Positions 31,413 through 41,474 of a stretch of 64,000 bases of DNA are shown here, one piece after another. Made by a program: the position numbers and the translations under genes. The DNA lies in NCBI GenBank assembly GCA_963703605.1, contig CAVPFC010000066.1:134595-198594 (forward strand), in the 5' to 3' direction. The notes below the pieces were generated by a model that saw nothing but the letters and a program-made list of their open reading frames with translations, did not search any database and was not told the DNA's origin. This DNA is from DASXKD01 sp963703605. Its GTDB lineage: Bacteria; Actinomycetota; Actinomycetes; Streptosporangiales; Streptosporangiaceae. Numbering within the stretch: the first letter of the stretch is position 1; the number at the start of each line of letters is the position of its first letter.

Positions 31413-32117
31413 TCAGATCGTGCCTGGCGCTGGCCTCACGCCGCGGGATGCCCGGCCCGCCCGGGTGGGAATATGCCGTTGGCGCTGTTGTGACTTGTGA
31501 GCCCGCAGGTCGGCCTGGGCTTGGTCGGTGCGGGGGCCGGGGGGAACCGGGCCGTGGCCGGTGCCGCCGCGCCGCTCGGCTTCCTGGGCGTGGCCGCCCG
31601 GCGGAGGCGGCAGCTGCCTTCGGGAGCGCCGCTGCTCCAGCGAGGTGATCACCGCGCTGCCCAAGATGCCGGTTGCCGTGCATACGGCGGCCAAGGCCAG
31701 CAGAAGCGGCAGGGGGGCCCAGGACTCATAGGAAGGATTGGCGCCCGGGATGCCGTGGTAGTGGCCGTCGGCCGAAACGAGGAGAGCCAAGACCCACGTG
31801 GCGGCGGCCGCGATGATCAGGCAGACGCCCGACTTGGCGGCCGCCCTGGCCAGCGGCCGGCGGCGGGCCGGGGCGGGCGGGCGCGCCGGCCCGGCTGCGG
31901 TCCGGGTGGCGGGGGGCGGGATGTCGGCGGTGAGCGCGGCCAGGTCGGCGTAGGTCCGCGCGGCGAGCGCCTGGCCCGCTCGCGCGTCGAGTTCGTCCTT
32001 GGTCAGCTGGCCGTGCACGAACGCGGTTTTCAGCGTGTCGATCGCCTGTTCGCGGTCGGCGTGGCCCGCCCTGAGCCGGCCGCGGCCCGCCGCTGCCGGG
32101 TCTTGCGGTCCTGTCAT
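31413..32117 (-). CDS. DUF1707 domain membrane protein
   Basis: The 234-residue protein starts at ATG 32117 after GGGAGGTG (minus strand). DUF1707 (about 14-67: LRAGHADREQAIDTLKTAFVHGQLTKDELDARAGQALAARTYADLAALTADIP) is an SHOCT-like short helical module common in actinobacteria. Two membrane helices follow (GVCLIIAAAATWVLALLV and PLPLLLALAAVCTATGILGSAVI), then a basic, disordered tail. Role unknown. The 280 nt between the HWNG gene start and this gene's stop hold nothing clear. Confidence 0.75.
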   Translation of the reverse strand: MTGPQDPAAAGRGRLRAGHADREQAIDTLKTAFVHGQLTKDELDARAGQALAARTYADLAALTADIPPPATRTAAGPARPPAPARRRPLARAAAKSGVCLIIAAAATWVLALLVSADGHYHGIPGANPSYESWAPLPLLLALAAVCTATGILGSAVITSLEQRRSRRQLPPPPGGHAQEAERRGGTGHGPVPPGPRTDQAQADLRAHKSQQRQRHIPTRAGRASRGVRPAPGTI

Positions 32118-32335
32118 CACCGGCACCTCCCCGCTCGCACAATGCAGGTCAAGCGTAGCGCGGCTGCTTTTCCGGCGGCCATGCGCAGCCAGAGTCCTTG
32201 CCCGCCAGGCGGCATATGAGCCGCCGCCTGGACCGGAGCCAGATCTGGGCGTGGCGCCATTTGCCGGTGCTGAGCTGGGACCACAGTGATCAGTGATCAC
32301 CGGATGGATGACCTGGCTGGTAGTAACGTCCAGGT

Positions 32336-33678
32336 GTGGCCGGTGATAATGCTGGTTCCGCTGATGAGGTGGTGGCCGCGCTGGTGGCGGCGCTGCGCGG
32401 GGAGCTGGCCGAGTCGCGGGCTGCGCTGGCGCGGGCGCAGGAGGACCTGGCGCAGGCCCGGGAGCGGATCGCTGAGCTTGAGGCGCGGCTGAGGCACAGT
32501 CCGCGGAATTCGTCTAGGCCGCCGTCCAGTGAGGGGCTGGATAAGCCGCCGCCACGGCCGCGGCCGTGGCGGACGAAAACCGGCCGCAAGCCGGGCGGCC
32601 AGGACGGGCATGAGGGCAGCACGCTGGCCCAGGTGGCCCGGCCGGACCGGGAGCTGCGGCACGAGCCGGGCCGCTGCGGATGGTGCGGGGCGGCCCTGGC
32701 CGGGCGGCCGGTCACCGGGGTGGAGCGCCGCCAGGTCTTCGGCCTGCCCGAAGCCGCGGCCGCGGTGACCGGGCATCAGCTGATCGAGCAGGAATGCGGG
32801 TGCGGGCAGCGGACCAGGGCCGCCGCGCCGCCGGGCGCGGAGGGGCCGGTGCAGTACGGGCCGCGGATCGCGGCGGTCATCGTGTACCTGTACGCCGGGC
32901 AGTTTCTGTCCAAGCAGCGGACCGCGCAGGCGCTGGCCGAGCTGTTCGGCGTCCCGCTGTCGTCCGGGACCGTCGCGGCGCTGACCGCCCGCGCCGCCGG
33001 GCGGCTGGGCGGGCTCCTGGAGCACGTGCGCGGCCAGATCGCCGCGGCCGAGGTGGCCGGGTTCGACGAGACCGGATTCCGCGTGCAGGGCCGGCTGCAC
33101 CGGGTGCACTGCGCCCGCACCGGCAAGTACACCCTGCTCATGGTGCACCCCAAGCGCGGCACCGAGGCGATGAAAGCGATGGGCGTCCTTGGCTCATTCG
33201 CCGGGGTCGCTGTCCATGACGCCTGGGCCCCTACGACACCTATACCGGTCCTGAGCACCAGCTGTGCTGTGCGCACGCCCTCCGCGAGCTGCAGGCCGTC
33301 ACCGACGCCGCGCCCGTGGACCCGGCCGCGCTGGCCGCCCAGGTCCGCCTGTACCGCTCCGCGGTCCTGGCCGGGGCCAGCCAGACCTCCGCCCGCTCCG
33401 GGCCGCTGATGAAAAAGCACCACGCGCTGGCCCGCCGCCTGCACAGCCGCCAAGACGACTACCTGCGCTTCACCACCGACTTCCGGGCGCCGCCCGATAA
33501 CAACGGATCTGAGCGCGACCTACGGATGGCCAAGCTGCGGCAAAAGGTATCCGGCTGCCTGCGCACCCTCACCGGCGCCCGCCAGTTCTGCGCGATACGC
33601 AGCTACCTATCCTCCGCCGCCAAACACGGCACCGGCTTCTTCGACGCCCTCGTCATGCTCACCAAAGGCGAACCCTAG
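32336..33678 (+). mobile_element. IS66-family transposase, frameshifted and probably shortened
   Basis: GTG 32336 opens a frame with an N-terminal coiled coil (LRGELAESRAALARAQEDLAQARERIAELEARL), the basic SPRNSSRPPSSEG linker, a zinc-finger-like CGWCG...CGCG region and the first catalytic Asp in GFDETGFRV. At 33227-33231 one C appears lost; VHDAW then continues in another frame as YDTYTGPEHQLCCAHALRELQAV, ending with NNGSERDLRMAKLRQKVSG (catalytic Glu). The stretch between ELQAVTDAA and VDPAALAAQV seems about 30 residues short of related transposases (from memory). Terminal inverted repeats could not be fixed. The element is probably immobile alone. Confidence 0.8.
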
Positions 33679-34372
33679 ATGCCTGCTAGCACCTGATCAA
33701 ACCACAACGATTTCAGCCATCTGACCAGTTACCTCACACCAAGACGCCGCTAGAGCAAAGCTCCGCTAGCCGCCCATGCCCAGTTACGGTCCGGTGCTCG
33801 GCATGCCCCGCCCACCACGTCCAGGCTTGCCAGCCAGAATGAACCGGGGTCAGCGCTCCCGGCCAGCGAGGTACCCGTCTGAGGCCAAGCCTGGATATGC
33901 CCCTATCCCACCCAGAGCCAGCAGGCTGAAAGCACGCCAACCAAGGCGGCTACAGGCACCCAGGAATGGGTCTTCATCTTCTCGGCGGTCCCGCCAAACC
34001 GAGGGTTCGAGCCAGCAATTCAGCTGGACCGGCTTGCATATCCATCCATCACCGCCGCGCGCAGACATGTCCGCATCTGCCGCCGATCGAGTGTTCGGAT
34101 GCGTCGCGTACGGCCTGGATCCGGCATCGCGGGCTCCCGACCGCATGACGGGCCGGATCTGTTTGCGGTAGACCAGTTCGGTTACGACGGTGCTCTTGTG
34201 GTCGACCAGACGGTTCAGATCTCTCCCAGCGGTATGTCGTTGTCGGAAAGTAGCGACACGAAGCTTTCGTCTTGGGTAAGTATGCGCGTAGCGTTGATGA
34301 CGGCCCATAGAAGTAGCGGGCCACGCGGTTGATTACTAGCGGCGGTGGCGTGGAGTCGTCCGGGGGGGAGCC
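33679..34372. other. Gap after IS66, no gene seen
   Basis: About 690 nt without a supported gene. CTGACCAGTTAC (33721-33732) might belong to the IS right end, but no matching left end was seen. GGGGGGGAG at 34362-34370 is the RBS of the protease gene. Confidence 0.45.
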
Positions 34373-35779
34373 ATGCACGTACGTCGGTTGAACCGGCCAG
34401 TCACTGCGGCGGCGATGGTGACCGCCGTATTCCTTGGGGTATTTGCCCTGGTCGCACCGACAGCTCGCGCAACTGGGCTAGCGGCGCGGGCTGTGCGAGC
34501 AGTTGACCCAGCTGCCCTCGATATTGTCGCTCGGCAGCACGTCACCTTGGCTCAGGCGGAGACCCGGTTGTCGTGGCAGCAGAGGGTGCCGACCCTGACC
34601 GCTGAGTTGCGTCGCCACCTTCCGGCGGCCAAGTTCGGCGGGATATGGATTGCCCCGAACGACGGTGACCGAGTGAAGGTTGGTGTGGTTGGTCTGCGCT
34701 CAAGCACCCTGGCTGTAGTGACCAGAGCGGTGCACACCGCTGGGCTCTCTGCAGCTACCGATCTAGTTCCGGTGCGATATGGCCTTATCCAGCTTGTGCA
34801 CGCGGACACATGGCTGAGCAAGCAGCTGGTAAGGCTGTCGCACGGTGGCCGCGGCTCGAACCACCTTGATGTGAGCTACCGTACGGATCTGAACCGGGTA
34901 CAGCTGGGCGTCGCCGGGCACAACTTGACTACCGCGGAGCGGGTGCTGGTGACCCACGCTAAGGCCCGGTATGGGCATCTGGTTCAGGTGGTGGCGCAGC
35001 CTGTGGGAAGTGCAGTGGTGGCGCAGCCTGCGGGAAGTGCAGCAGGCAGGACATCGACAATTGAGTGCGTTCCACTTCCGCATCCGTTTTGCAACCCGTC
35101 GCTGCGCGCTGGGATCTACATCACCAACACCAACAGGTCCGGGGCTACATCCCAGTGCACCGCCGGGTTCATCGCGGCCAGCCGCATAGATGGGAAGCTC
35201 TACCAGTTCACGGCTGGCCATTGCGTGGCCGAAGGAGGCGGCTTCCCGGGCACATGGTGGACCAAGTTCCCTGACGGCTCCTCGCACGCGATCGGCGCGG
35301 CCCACAACTACGTCTTCGGCAAAAGCGGTGATGAGGCAATCCTGAACATCAACAACCCCAGTGGGTGGATGCTGCCGCAAGGGTGGGTCTACGTCATGAC
35401 CGGGCCGGACACCACCCTGAACGAGGAATATCCCATTTCCAGCGCTCAGTACAGCACCCAGGGCGCGCGGATCTGCTATACCGGCGCAGCCTCTGTAGCG
35501 ACGAATTGTGGCACGGTACTCTACCTCGGGGTCCCTCATTGCGAGGTCATTCCCGGGGAGAACTGTATATGGGTTTACAACTTGGGCGAGGCTAGCTTCT
35601 GCGCACAATCAGGAGATAGCGGTGCACCCGTCTACGCCTCGCATCAGGCATTCGGGCTGGTTGTCGCTAAAGGCACCTACCAACTCAATCCCAACAAGTG
35701 CGTCACCTACTATCAGGGCATCATCGGCGCCTCGAATGCGATGCACGTCAACATTGTTCGCGCCCACAAATTTCAGTAA
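34373..35779 (+). CDS. Secreted alpha-lytic-type serine protease (S1)
   Basis: The 468-residue protein starts at ATG, 3 nt after a long G-run RBS. The signal peptide (AAAMVTAVFLGVFALVAPTARA) is followed by a pro-region of about 200 residues with ALDIVARQHVTLAQAETRLSWQ-like helices, then the protease domain from about 235. The triad is visible: FTAGHC (H283), SGDEAIL (D320), SGDSGAPVY (S416). Paired Cys suggest disulfides. This is a chymotrypsin-fold exoenzyme folded by its pro-region, as in alpha-lytic protease and streptogrisins. Monocistronic. Coding DNA is less GC-biased than the housekeeping genes nearby. Confidence 0.85.
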   Translation: MHVRRLNRPVTAAAMVTAVFLGVFALVAPTARATGLAARAVRAVDPAALDIVARQHVTLAQAETRLSWQQRVPTLTAELRRHLPAAKFGGIWIAPNDGDRVKVGVVGLRSSTLAVVTRAVHTAGLSAATDLVPVRYGLIQLVHADTWLSKQLVRLSHGGRGSNHLDVSYRTDLNRVQLGVAGHNLTTAERVLVTHAKARYGHLVQVVAQPVGSAVVAQPAGSAAGRTSTIECVPLPHPFCNPSLRAGIYITNTNRSGATSQCTAGFIAASRIDGKLYQFTAGHCVAEGGGFPGTWWTKFPDGSSHAIGAAHNYVFGKSGDEAILNINNPSGWMLPQGWVYVMTGPDTTLNEEYPISSAQYSTQGARICYTGAASVATNCGTVLYLGVPHCEVIPGENCIWVYNLGEASFCAQSGDSGAPVYASHQAFGLVVAKGTYQLNPNKCVTYYQGIIGASNAMHVNIVRAHKFQ

Positions 35780-36066
35780 GGATTAGGCTTTCAGAAGAGA
35801 AGCTTCGAGATTTCGACGTAAATTCTTGACGTTCTACGAAGGCGGATCAAGGGCTTAGGTATCTTCAGTCACCGAGGTCTTTGCACATTGCCTCGCGCTG
35901 GATCACTACCTGTGGAAGCTCACCTACAAGTGAGGCCAAGCATAGCCATCCGAACAAGCCGACACAAACGTTGCTGTCAGCAGTGCCAAAGACCGACGCA
36001 GATCATCTGGTATTGGCGTGTCCGTGACCATGAGAAAGTGGCTCTGGTCCACTTGTCGTGACGGGG

Positions 36067-37650
36067 TTAGTCGGCGAGCAGGACGCGCTTGCGGAGCAGG
36101 TCGGGTTTCGCGCGCCCGTACATCTGTCTTTTGATCATCTTGATGCGATTGACGTGGCCTTCGACGGCGCCGGAGCTGTAGGGCACGGTGAGCCCGGCGG
36201 TGACGGCGGCCCAGTCCTTGCGGAGTCCTTTGGCGAAGCCGCGCAGTTCGCTGACCGGGCTGGTCTGGGCCTGGGTGGCCCAGGCTTCCAGGTGCTCGCC
36301 GTGCCGGTGGCAGAGCATGTCGGCGAAGTCGCGGACCAGGTCGCGGGTGGCTGTGAGCTCCGGCGCAGCGGGCGGTGATCTGGCGAGCGCGGCGCGGTCG
36401 TCGTCAGCGAGCTTGCCGGGCGGGGTGAGGATCCAGCTGGCCACCTTCTTAGCCGGCGGGCGCGGGTGGAGGCGCGGGGACGGCGGTGTCGTGGCGCAGC
36501 TGGGCGGTGAGCCGGCGCAGGGTGCGCAGGCTGCCCCGGTAGCCGCGGTCGCGCAGCTCCTGCGTGCAGCCGGTCGGTGCTGCGGACTCCTTCGTCCCAG
36601 CGCTGGCGCAGGTAGGCCTGGTGCGGGCCGAGCAGGCCGGGCCGGGTCAGGCGGGCGTCGGCGGTCAGCTGGTCCGGCGGTGGTCGGCGGTGGCGTAGCG
36701 GCGGACGGTCTTGCGGTCCAGCCGTAAAGTCCGGCTGATCTCGGTGATGGTCAGCCCGCGGGCCAGCGCGGCATGGACCTCGGCGTGCCGGGCCCGGGTC
36801 CGCGCTGCCAGGCCTCCCTCAGGGGCCGGCGCGGCCTGGGCTCGCGCGGCGGCCCGGGTTCGGGTCTGGCGGTGGTTCTTGCAGGCAGGAACGGTGGCGG
36901 GCGACGGCACGCTCGACGGCTTCGGCCAGGTTGTGCCACAGGTGCCACCGGTCGGCGACCTGGATGGCCAGCGGCGCGCCCTCGGCTGGCGCCTTCGGCG
37001 TAGCAGCCGCCGCGGTCCCGGCAGATGATCTCCACGCCGGGGTGGGCGTCCAGCCAGGCGCGGAAGGATTCCGCGGACCGCTCGGGCAGCATGTCGACCG
37101 GCCGGCGGGTCTCGATGTCGACCAGGACGGTGCCGTAGACGTGCCCCTTGCGCAGCGCGAAAGTCATCGACGCCGAGCACCAGCGGAGTCCGGCCGTCCG
37201 GGTCGGGGCGGCGCGGATCAGCCGCAGCAGCGTCGAGCGGCTGACCGCGCAGGCCAGCCTGCCGGTCAGCCGGGCGCCGGCCCGGCCGCCCAGGGCCAGC
37301 GCGACCGCCTGCAGCACGGCCTGCAGGCCGCAGGTCCGCCGGCCGTAGCGGGTGGTCAGGCCCGGCACCTGCTCGGCGAACGTGGTCTTGGCGCACGCCG
37401 CCGTTGCCGCAGAAGAACCGGCGGACCTGCAGGTCAATGAGCACTTCCTGGCCGCCGCTCGCGGTATCGGCCAGCTGCCGCTGGTAGCGGCTGTGCACCC
37501 GCCGCGACACCACGCCGCACCCGGGCAGGCCGCCTCGCTGGCGCAAGTCCGGGCCAGCACATGCACCGACCTGCCCGCGCGGACGACACGCTCGACGGCC
37601 AGGCCGGCCAGGTGAGGAACCAGAACGGTGAGAGTCTCAAGATCGCACGC
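36067..37650 (-). mobile_element. ISL3-family transposase with multiple frameshifts
   Basis: The minus strand encodes an ISL3-type transposase spread over at least five frame changes (near 37510, 37395, 37200, 37160, 36985). Ordered blocks: LTVLVPHLAGLAVERVVRAG, CGVVSRRVHSRYQRQLADT, DLQVRRFFCGNG, CAKTTFAEQVPGLTTRYGRRT, PLVLGVDDF, ALRKGHVYGTVLVDIETRRPV, GVEIICRDRGGCYAEGA, a helix-turn-helix (GLTITEISRTLRLDRKTVRRYA) and the C-terminal SSGAVEGHVNRIKMIKRQMYGRA. Catalytic Asp and Glu blocks are present but cannot be read in one frame. Non-functional as shown; ends not determined. 35780-36066 holds nothing clear. Confidence 0.8.
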
Positions 37651-37884
37651 TCGGCATGATCACAAAACCATGATCAAGACGCCACGGGACACGCCGGGCA
37701 GATCGCCTCACGACAATTGAGTCAGAGTCACCGCAACTTGGCCGTTGACACCCATGCGGCTGTATCGCCGAATATTTGTCAACCCAGGTGATCAGAGGCC
37801 GCGGCTGCAGCCCGGATGCGGGGTATCAGCGAGATGGTCGTTGGCTCTGTGTAGTGAGAGATAAAACGACCTTGTGAGAACCCT

Positions 37885-38322
37885 ATGCATGCGCCAGCCG
37901 CCGCTTCCTTCGACCTGCGTGCCTCAGCCGCCGCCTCCCTGGGCCTGTGTGCCCCTGCGGCTACCTACCCCGGCAGGCCGGAACACGTCGGCCAGGTCCG
38001 CGCCGACGCGCGGGGCCTGCTGGCGGGGTGTCCCGCCGCGGACGAGGTGATTCTCTGTCTCTCCGAGCTGGCGGCCAACGCTGTCCTGCACAGCGACTCC
38101 CGCAGGCCCGGCGGAACCTTCACCGTCCGCATAGAAAGCTGCCCCGGCGCTCACATTCGTCTCGAGGTCGAAGACGACGGCGGGCCCTGGCTGGCACCGG
38201 CCCCCGGCCCAAGCAGCGGCCGCGGGCTTGACATCATCCGCGTGCTCGCGGCCGAATGGGGAGTCGCCACCAGCCCCGCCGGCCGTACCGTCTGGGCTCG
38301 GTTCAATTGGCCCAGCTCCTAG
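37885..38322 (+). CDS. Anti-sigma-type ATP-binding protein (HATPase_c_2)
   Basis: The 145-residue single-domain GHKL ATPase of the RsbW/SpoIIAB-like group has its N box in LSELAANAVLHSDS, the G1 box in VEDDGGPW and the G2 box in GRGLDIIRVLA. A low-complexity N-terminus (repeated AAASFDLRASAAASLGL) precedes it, so the true start could be downstream. Such orphan proteins are abundant in actinomycetes and act as kinases of anti-anti-sigma partners. No partner gene lies next to it. Confidence 0.8.
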   Translation: MHAPAAASFDLRASAAASLGLCAPAATYPGRPEHVGQVRADARGLLAGCPAADEVILCLSELAANAVLHSDSRRPGGTFTVRIESCPGAHIRLEVEDDGGPWLAPAPGPSSGRGLDIIRVLAAEWGVATSPAGRTVWARFNWPSS

Positions 38323-38850
38323 CACCGCAGGCGCCTCGCCCCGACATGCCGGGCTGTCCTGATGGCTTACCGGGTACCTGGATCTGGACCGCCCACCTCC
38401 TGACCTGTTTCCAGCCGTCGGCCGCGCAGATCGGCCGTGTTCGGGCTTGCCCCGTGAGGGGCTAGCACGCACCGCCGGGGGAGCGTCCTGGTCCATGAGA
38501 TCCGGGTGCGCGCAAGTGCCGGCTGGCTGTGCTTCAGAGGGCGCCTACGGCACGAGATCGGTACCGCTGGGTCTATAGCAGGCACCTGCCGTCAGCGGCG
38601 GCCGCGGCCGTGCTGGCGCTGGTCAGCTGCCCTGGGCGGCGGCCAGCGCACCGGGCAATTACGGGGGAGCACTGCATCCCGACCTGCTGCTGCACACCGC
38701 CGGGCCCAGCGATGTATCAGAAGCGGACAAAAGGCCTCTATGTGGGTAACGGCGCGGTGAATGCCAGGTGACGGGGACTCCGCGCACACGGGGATGCTAC
38801 GCCGGCTGCTCGATGCCTTCGCTCTGCGGCCGGGCGTGAGGAAGGCTCCA
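38323..38850. other. Gap, no supported gene
   Basis: About 500 nt with no convincing coding signal. The frame of the next gene is open from ATG 38761, but GAGGAAGG at 38838-38845 favours the ATG at 38851. Confidence 0.4.
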
Positions 38851-39861
38851 ATGAACGGGAAGTATGTCGGATACGTCGCGGGTGAGGATCCGCTCCACGG
38901 GTTCCTCAGCACGATCATGCGCGATCGCCTGGGGGTGGGTGAACCGCAGCTGGCATTCCGCGTGTTCCGGCTGTCGGGGAGCAACGAGGTCTACGCATAC
39001 GAGGAAAAGTTCAGCGGCGCCAAGGTCATCTGCAAGTTCTACGGGACAAGGTTCGGCACAGATCTGGACAAGGCTGCCTGGATGGCACGACAGGAGTACG
39101 AGGGGCTCGAAACCCTGCGCCGGTACCACCTGGTCGGTTCGCCGCACCACGTGATCCGCCCGCTGGGACTGTGCCGGGACATCAACGGGGTGCTGGCCGT
39201 CGAATACTATTCCGGCGAGGAATTTAGCCACGCGATCGCGCGCGCGACGCAGCACCGGGACGATGCGCATCTTTACTGGCGGCTGAAGGCGCTAGCGTAC
39301 TTCCTCGCCACCCAGCACAACCGGACGGCCAACGGGGCAACTGTGGATTTCGATCCCGAGTGCCGGTACTTCGACCAGATCATCAGCAGCCTCAGAAAGG
39401 TGCACCGCATCAGGCACCGGGACACTCTCGAACTGTCCAGGCTGCGCGACCGTTGGCGGGACCGGCCGCGGATGTGGCAGGACCGGCAGGTCTGGCTGCA
39501 CGGTGACGCGACCCCTGCGAACTTCCTGTTCGGCCACAACATGGATGTCGCGGCGATCGACCTGGAGCGCATGAAGCGCGGGGACCGGATGTTCGACGTC
39601 GGGCGGGTTGCGGGCGAGCTCCAGCATGCGTTCATGCGCGACTTTGGTGACCGGCACCCTGCGGAGCCGTTCATCGGGCACTTCCTCTGGGAGTACAGCT
39701 GTCATTTTCCCGACCGCGAGCAGACGTTCGAGTCGGTCACCGCCCGCGCGCCTTACTACATGGCGCTGAACCTGCTGCGCATCGCGCGCAACGGCTACAT
39801 CGGCCGGGACTACGGCAGCAGGCTCGTGGCACAGGCGAAGAGGCTGCTGCAATCCGCCTGA
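38851..39861 (+). CDS. APH/choline-kinase-fold phosphotransferase
   Basis: The 336-residue protein starts at ATG 38851, 5 nt after GAGGAAGG; an upstream ATG at 38761 would add 30 residues. N-lobe: ASNEVYAYE-like P-loop region SGSNEVYAYEEKF and a Lys in AKVICKFYG. The hinge and C-lobe carry the catalytic loop WLHGDATPANFLFG (H-G-D-x5-N) and AAIDLERM, matching the DFG-equivalent IDxE. This is the fold of aminoglycoside and choline kinases. Substrate unknown; a metabolite kinase is as likely as resistance. The HAD gene follows 173 nt downstream on the same strand. Confidence 0.8.
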   Translation: MNGKYVGYVAGEDPLHGFLSTIMRDRLGVGEPQLAFRVFRLSGSNEVYAYEEKFSGAKVICKFYGTRFGTDLDKAAWMARQEYEGLETLRRYHLVGSPHHVIRPLGLCRDINGVLAVEYYSGEEFSHAIARATQHRDDAHLYWRLKALAYFLATQHNRTANGATVDFDPECRYFDQIISSLRKVHRIRHRDTLELSRLRDRWRDRPRMWQDRQVWLHGDATPANFLFGHNMDVAAIDLERMKRGDRMFDVGRVAGELQHAFMRDFGDRHPAEPFIGHFLWEYSCHFPDREQTFESVTARAPYYMALNLLRIARNGYIGRDYGSRLVAQAKRLLQSA

Positions 39862-40034
39862 GCGCCCCGATCTCCGGGCCGTGAAGTCGCCGGTGCCGGT
39901 CTGCCGGTAGCGCCAGGGCAAGCCAGCATGCGGCCTGGGTATCCTTGCCGGACCTGGCGCCGTCGGCTGGCCGGGGCGTAGCAGCCTACACTCGTTGCCG
40001 ACGCCCTGCCGAGCGAGGAGTACTGACGCAAAGC

Positions 40035-40775
40035 ATGGACATCCGAGCGGTCGCCTTCGACGCGAACGGCACTCTGGTCAGGATCCTGGCCGATGACGAC
40101 GAACAGCGGATCTTCCGGGCCGCGGCGCACTTCCTCACCTACCAAGGCATCGGCCTGCACCGGCACGAGCTCCGCGACATCTATTTCCAGACCATGAAAG
40201 AACAGCTGAGGGCCAGCCCGGAGAAGTACCCCGAATTCGACGCCCTCGGTATCTGGCGCCGCATCATCGAAGATCACGGGACGAATTTCACCCGGGCCCT
40301 GCCAGCCGGGAAGCTCCAGCAGATGCCGTTGTTCCTGGCCGAAATGTCCCGCGGCATCTCGCGCAGGCGGCTCGGCCTGTACCCGTACGTCCGTGAGGTG
40401 CTCGACATCCTGCGCGAGCGCTACCCGCTCGCGATCATCACCGACGCGCAGAGCATGTATGCGCGCGCCGAGCTGCACAAGGTCGGCCTGCTCGGCCACT
40501 TCGACCCGATCATCGTGTCTGGCGACCACGGGTACCGCAAGCCCGACCGGCGGCTGTTCCAGTTCGCGCTCGACGGCATGGGAGTGGCGGCCGGGAACGC
40601 GCTATACGTCGGCAACGACATGTACCGGGACATCTACGGAGCACGGGAGGCCGGGCTGACGACCGTCATGTTCGATTCCGATCAAGGAGCGAAGGTCTAC
40701 CGGGATTGCGCACCCGACTACACAATCACCGACTTCCGCGACCTCCTGCAAGTCCTCGGCCTGCCCTTGCCCTGA
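40035..40775 (+). CDS. HAD-superfamily hydrolase (subfamily IA)
   Basis: The 246-residue protein has motif I FDANGTLV: the nucleophile Asp is present, but the usual second Asp (acid/base) is Asn. Motif II is in AIITDAQS, motif III Lys in GYRKPDRRLF, and motif IV in YVGNDMYRDIYGA. The cap lies at about 20-110. An Asn at the acid/base position is unusual for phosphatases and may mean dehalogenase-like or altered chemistry. I chose ATG 40035; the RBS is weak (GAGGAG 14 nt upstream). It forms a probable functional pair with the upstream APH-fold kinase. Confidence 0.8.
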   Translation: MDIRAVAFDANGTLVRILADDDEQRIFRAAAHFLTYQGIGLHRHELRDIYFQTMKEQLRASPEKYPEFDALGIWRRIIEDHGTNFTRALPAGKLQQMPLFLAEMSRGISRRRLGLYPYVREVLDILRERYPLAIITDAQSMYARAELHKVGLLGHFDPIIVSGDHGYRKPDRRLFQFALDGMGVAAGNALYVGNDMYRDIYGAREAGLTTVMFDSDQGAKVYRDCAPDYTITDFRDLLQVLGLPLP

Positions 40776-41474
40776 CGGCTGCCGCATGCCAAGCGGCCAT
40801 CCCGTCGCCAGAGAGGGCCCGCTCGTCACCAGCCCATCAGTCCTCAGAGAAGGCAACGCTGCGGCCACGCAGATCAGCCATCTGGATCATTAGCTTCCGG
40901 ACGGCACCGAGCCAAGGCCCGCGCCCAACCGCGGGGATGCGCACGTGAGCCCAAGCGGGACTGATCGGCGCTAATTACCGAGTATCACCTGGTTCTTGGT
41001 CCGACTTCGCGCGGATCGCCGATTCGGAACGGTTGGGGTGAGGTCTCGCCGCGTGGTTATGCGGCGCAGAACAACCATTTCCTCAGCGCCTGGTGGCCGA
41101 GCGCCAGGTGGCATCTGATGCCACCGGCCGGTGGGTCTGTCGGCCGCGCCACCAGCTGGGCTGATACCGAACCCAGATGATCTGTGGCCTGCGTCTGGTC
41201 CGCAGCCTGGTAGGGCTAATGGCCCGGGGATGAGCGGCAACGTAGCAGAACCGGCGGGCAAGGGGACCCTTCATGCTCTGTTGGGGCTAGCCGAAGGACC
41301 AAATGTGAGCCAAGGTTGGGGGGTGTGCCCCAGGGGGGCTGGCTGCGCCGGGCACGGCATGGGCGGTGTTGGCCTGGCCGTCTTCTCGCGGTTGTCCACG
41401 TCAGCGCGGCGCCTTGGGGTCACTGGCAGGGCCGCCCGCCCGGCGGCGGGCGGGGTGCCTGGATGGGAGGATTC
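40776..41474. other. Gap, nothing supported
   Basis: About 700 nt with no recognised gene or RNA. GGGAGG at 41465-41470 is the RBS of the next gene. Confidence 0.45.
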
